From an uncultured Caryophanales bacterium (GTDB lineage: Bacteria; Bacillota_I; Bacilli_A; Acholeplasmatales; Anaeroplasmataceae), in assembly GCA_946407635.1 (NCBI GenBank), contig CAMJOZ010000009.1, positions 1-32,784 of the forward strand: a DNA stretch of 32,784 nt, written 5' to 3'. The position numbers and the translations under genes are program-made. Below are positions 32,232 to 32,784 of this stretch, one piece after another; the stretch's first letter is position 1, and each line of letters starts with the position of its first letter. A model generated the notes under the pieces. The model saw only the letters and a list, made by a program, of their open reading frames with translations. It searched no databases and had not been told where the DNA came from.

Positions 32232-32784
32232 ATTTTACCTAATCTCATTTTAAAATCATCATAACCAAAATCAGTTAATTTAATGATATTTTTATTCTTC
32301 TTCATTACATAAATATCAGGAAGTGGCATACCATTAAATGTATTATTTTTACATGTTGTATAAAGTGCCATATCTCCAAATATTAATAAATCACCTACAT
32401 TTATTTTATCTTTAAATTTGTAATTACCAATTACATCTCCAGTTAAACATGTAGGGCAACCAATTCTATATAATATATTATTACCTTCTAAATCTGCATT
32501 ATATAGAGGTGGTAAAAAAGGCATTTCTAATACATCAGGGAAATGACAAGCAGCGCTTGTATCAACAATAATAAAATTCATTCCATTTTTATTAAATGAA
32601 TCAAGTACTCTTGTTAAAACATAACCTGCATTTAATACTACTGCTTCACCTGGTTCTAAATAAACATCAACATTATATTTATTTTTAACTAGATTAATAC
32701 AATTAATTAATTTTTCAATATCATAATCAAATCTAGTAATATGATGTCCACCACCAAAATTAATCCATTTTAAATTATTAAAAT
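32222..32784 (-). CDS. nspC: Carboxynorspermidine/carboxyspermidine decarboxylase, C-terminal part (5' end beyond window)
   Basis: PLP-dependent decarboxylase of the alternative polyamine route that turns carboxy(nor)spermidine into (nor)spermidine. Only the last 186 residues or so are in the window; the frame is open to the edge, and the Met at 32581 is internal, not a start. Recognisable from the edge inward are the phosphate-binding NFGGGHHIT, YLEPGEA, then VDTSAACHFPDVLEMPF, and the catalytic-cysteine segment GCPTCLTGDVIG typical of the alanine racemase/ODC-fold decarboxylases. It ends at the bidirectional terminator. The dehydrogenase partner (carboxynorspermidine dehydrogenase) would be expected upstream, outside the window. 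Confidence 0.93.
   Translation of the reverse strand, partial: FNNLKWINFGGGHHITRFDYDIEKLINCINLVKNKYNVDVYLEPGEAVVLNAGYVLTRVLDSFNKNGMNFIIVDTSAACHFPDVLEMPFLPPLYNADLEGNNILYRIGCPTCLTGDVIGNYKFKDKINVGDLLIFGDMALYTTCKNNTFNGMPLPDIYVMKKNKNIIKLTDFGYDDFKMRLGKIKR

Noticed and set aside
1-32784. UGA-as-tryptophan genetic code (Mollicutes type)
   Set aside because: TGA serves as a true stop (the YrrN-like gene, overlapping the next ATG) and tryptophans are encoded by TGG, with all conserved genes intact under the standard code.
1-32784. CRISPR array, prophage, insertion sequence or defence island
   Set aside because: No regularly spaced repeats, transposase, integrase, nuclease cluster or phage structural gene is present; gaps between genes are short.

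Overview
The window is a very AT-rich, densely packed bacterial chromosome segment. It looks like a low-GC Gram-positive of the Bacillota, probably an uncultured gut Bacilli/Erysipelotrichia-type lineage (inference). The evidence is strong Shine-Dalgarno sites, Firmicutes-type gene content (DUF1836, YlxM, FakA/FakB, Prp with an N-terminally extended L27) and gene orders that resemble Bacillus (rdgB with a YfcE-like phosphoesterase, the two U32 genes near greA, L21-prp-L27-obg, ftsY-ylxM-ffh). TGA is used as a stop and tryptophan is TGG, so the code is standard. I saw no rRNA, tRNA, CRISPR array, insertion sequence, integrase or prophage gene. Almost every gene is on the minus strand; only the DUF1836 gene, coaD and the cation/proton antiporter are on the plus strand.

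Region by region, in window order: (1) 1-2.9 kb: a membrane GGDEF-EAL protein with a dead GGDEF site and an intact EAL site, then a small SGNH-like protein lacking its catalytic residues. (2) 3.0-3.65 kb: a DUF1836 regulator-like gene, ending in a terminator shared with proC. (3) 3.7-11.0 kb: a minus-strand run transcribed rdgB, YfcE-like phosphoesterase, a 1047-residue solenoid-GAF-PAS-GGDEF-EAL protein with both nucleotide-handling sites destroyed, proB, proA, proC. (4) 11.1-14.8 kb: divergent coaD; a three-gene set (DUF2156 acyl/aminoacyl-transferase-like, unknown, metallo-beta-lactamase fold); a cytosolic-looking pectinesterase. (5) 14.9-17.2 kb: rplU-prp-rpmA-obg with a structured leader and an internal terminator before obg. 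(6) 17.3-20.5 kb: greA, and a U32 pair plus a YgjP-like metallopeptidase. (7) 20.6-23.3 kb: ftsY-ylxM-ffh, the SRP targeting genes. (8) 23.3-25.8 kb: topA with six zinc ribbons. (9) 25.9-28.5 kb: fakB-fakA fatty acid kinase pair. (10) 28.6-30.7 kb: a MATE exporter and a Nudix ADP-ribose pyrophosphatase. (11) 30.9-32.2 kb: a CPA2 cation/proton antiporter, divergent from MATE, with a palindrome over its promoter. (12) 32.2 kb to the end: the C-terminal part of carboxynorspermidine decarboxylase, cut by the window edge.

Most of the window is core housekeeping: proline synthesis, translation, protein targeting, nucleotide sanitation and DNA topology. The most unusual item is the 1047-residue protein placed between the nucleotide-sanitation genes and proBAC. 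It keeps the full architecture of a c-di-GMP signalling protein but not one recognisable catalytic signature, which suggests a scaffold or sensor. Other points of interest are the inactive SGNH-like protein, the expanded TopA zinc-ribbon tail, the altered ligand-binding residues in the FakB-like protein, and the palindromic operator candidate upstream of the antiporter. No completely new multi-gene system is evident.
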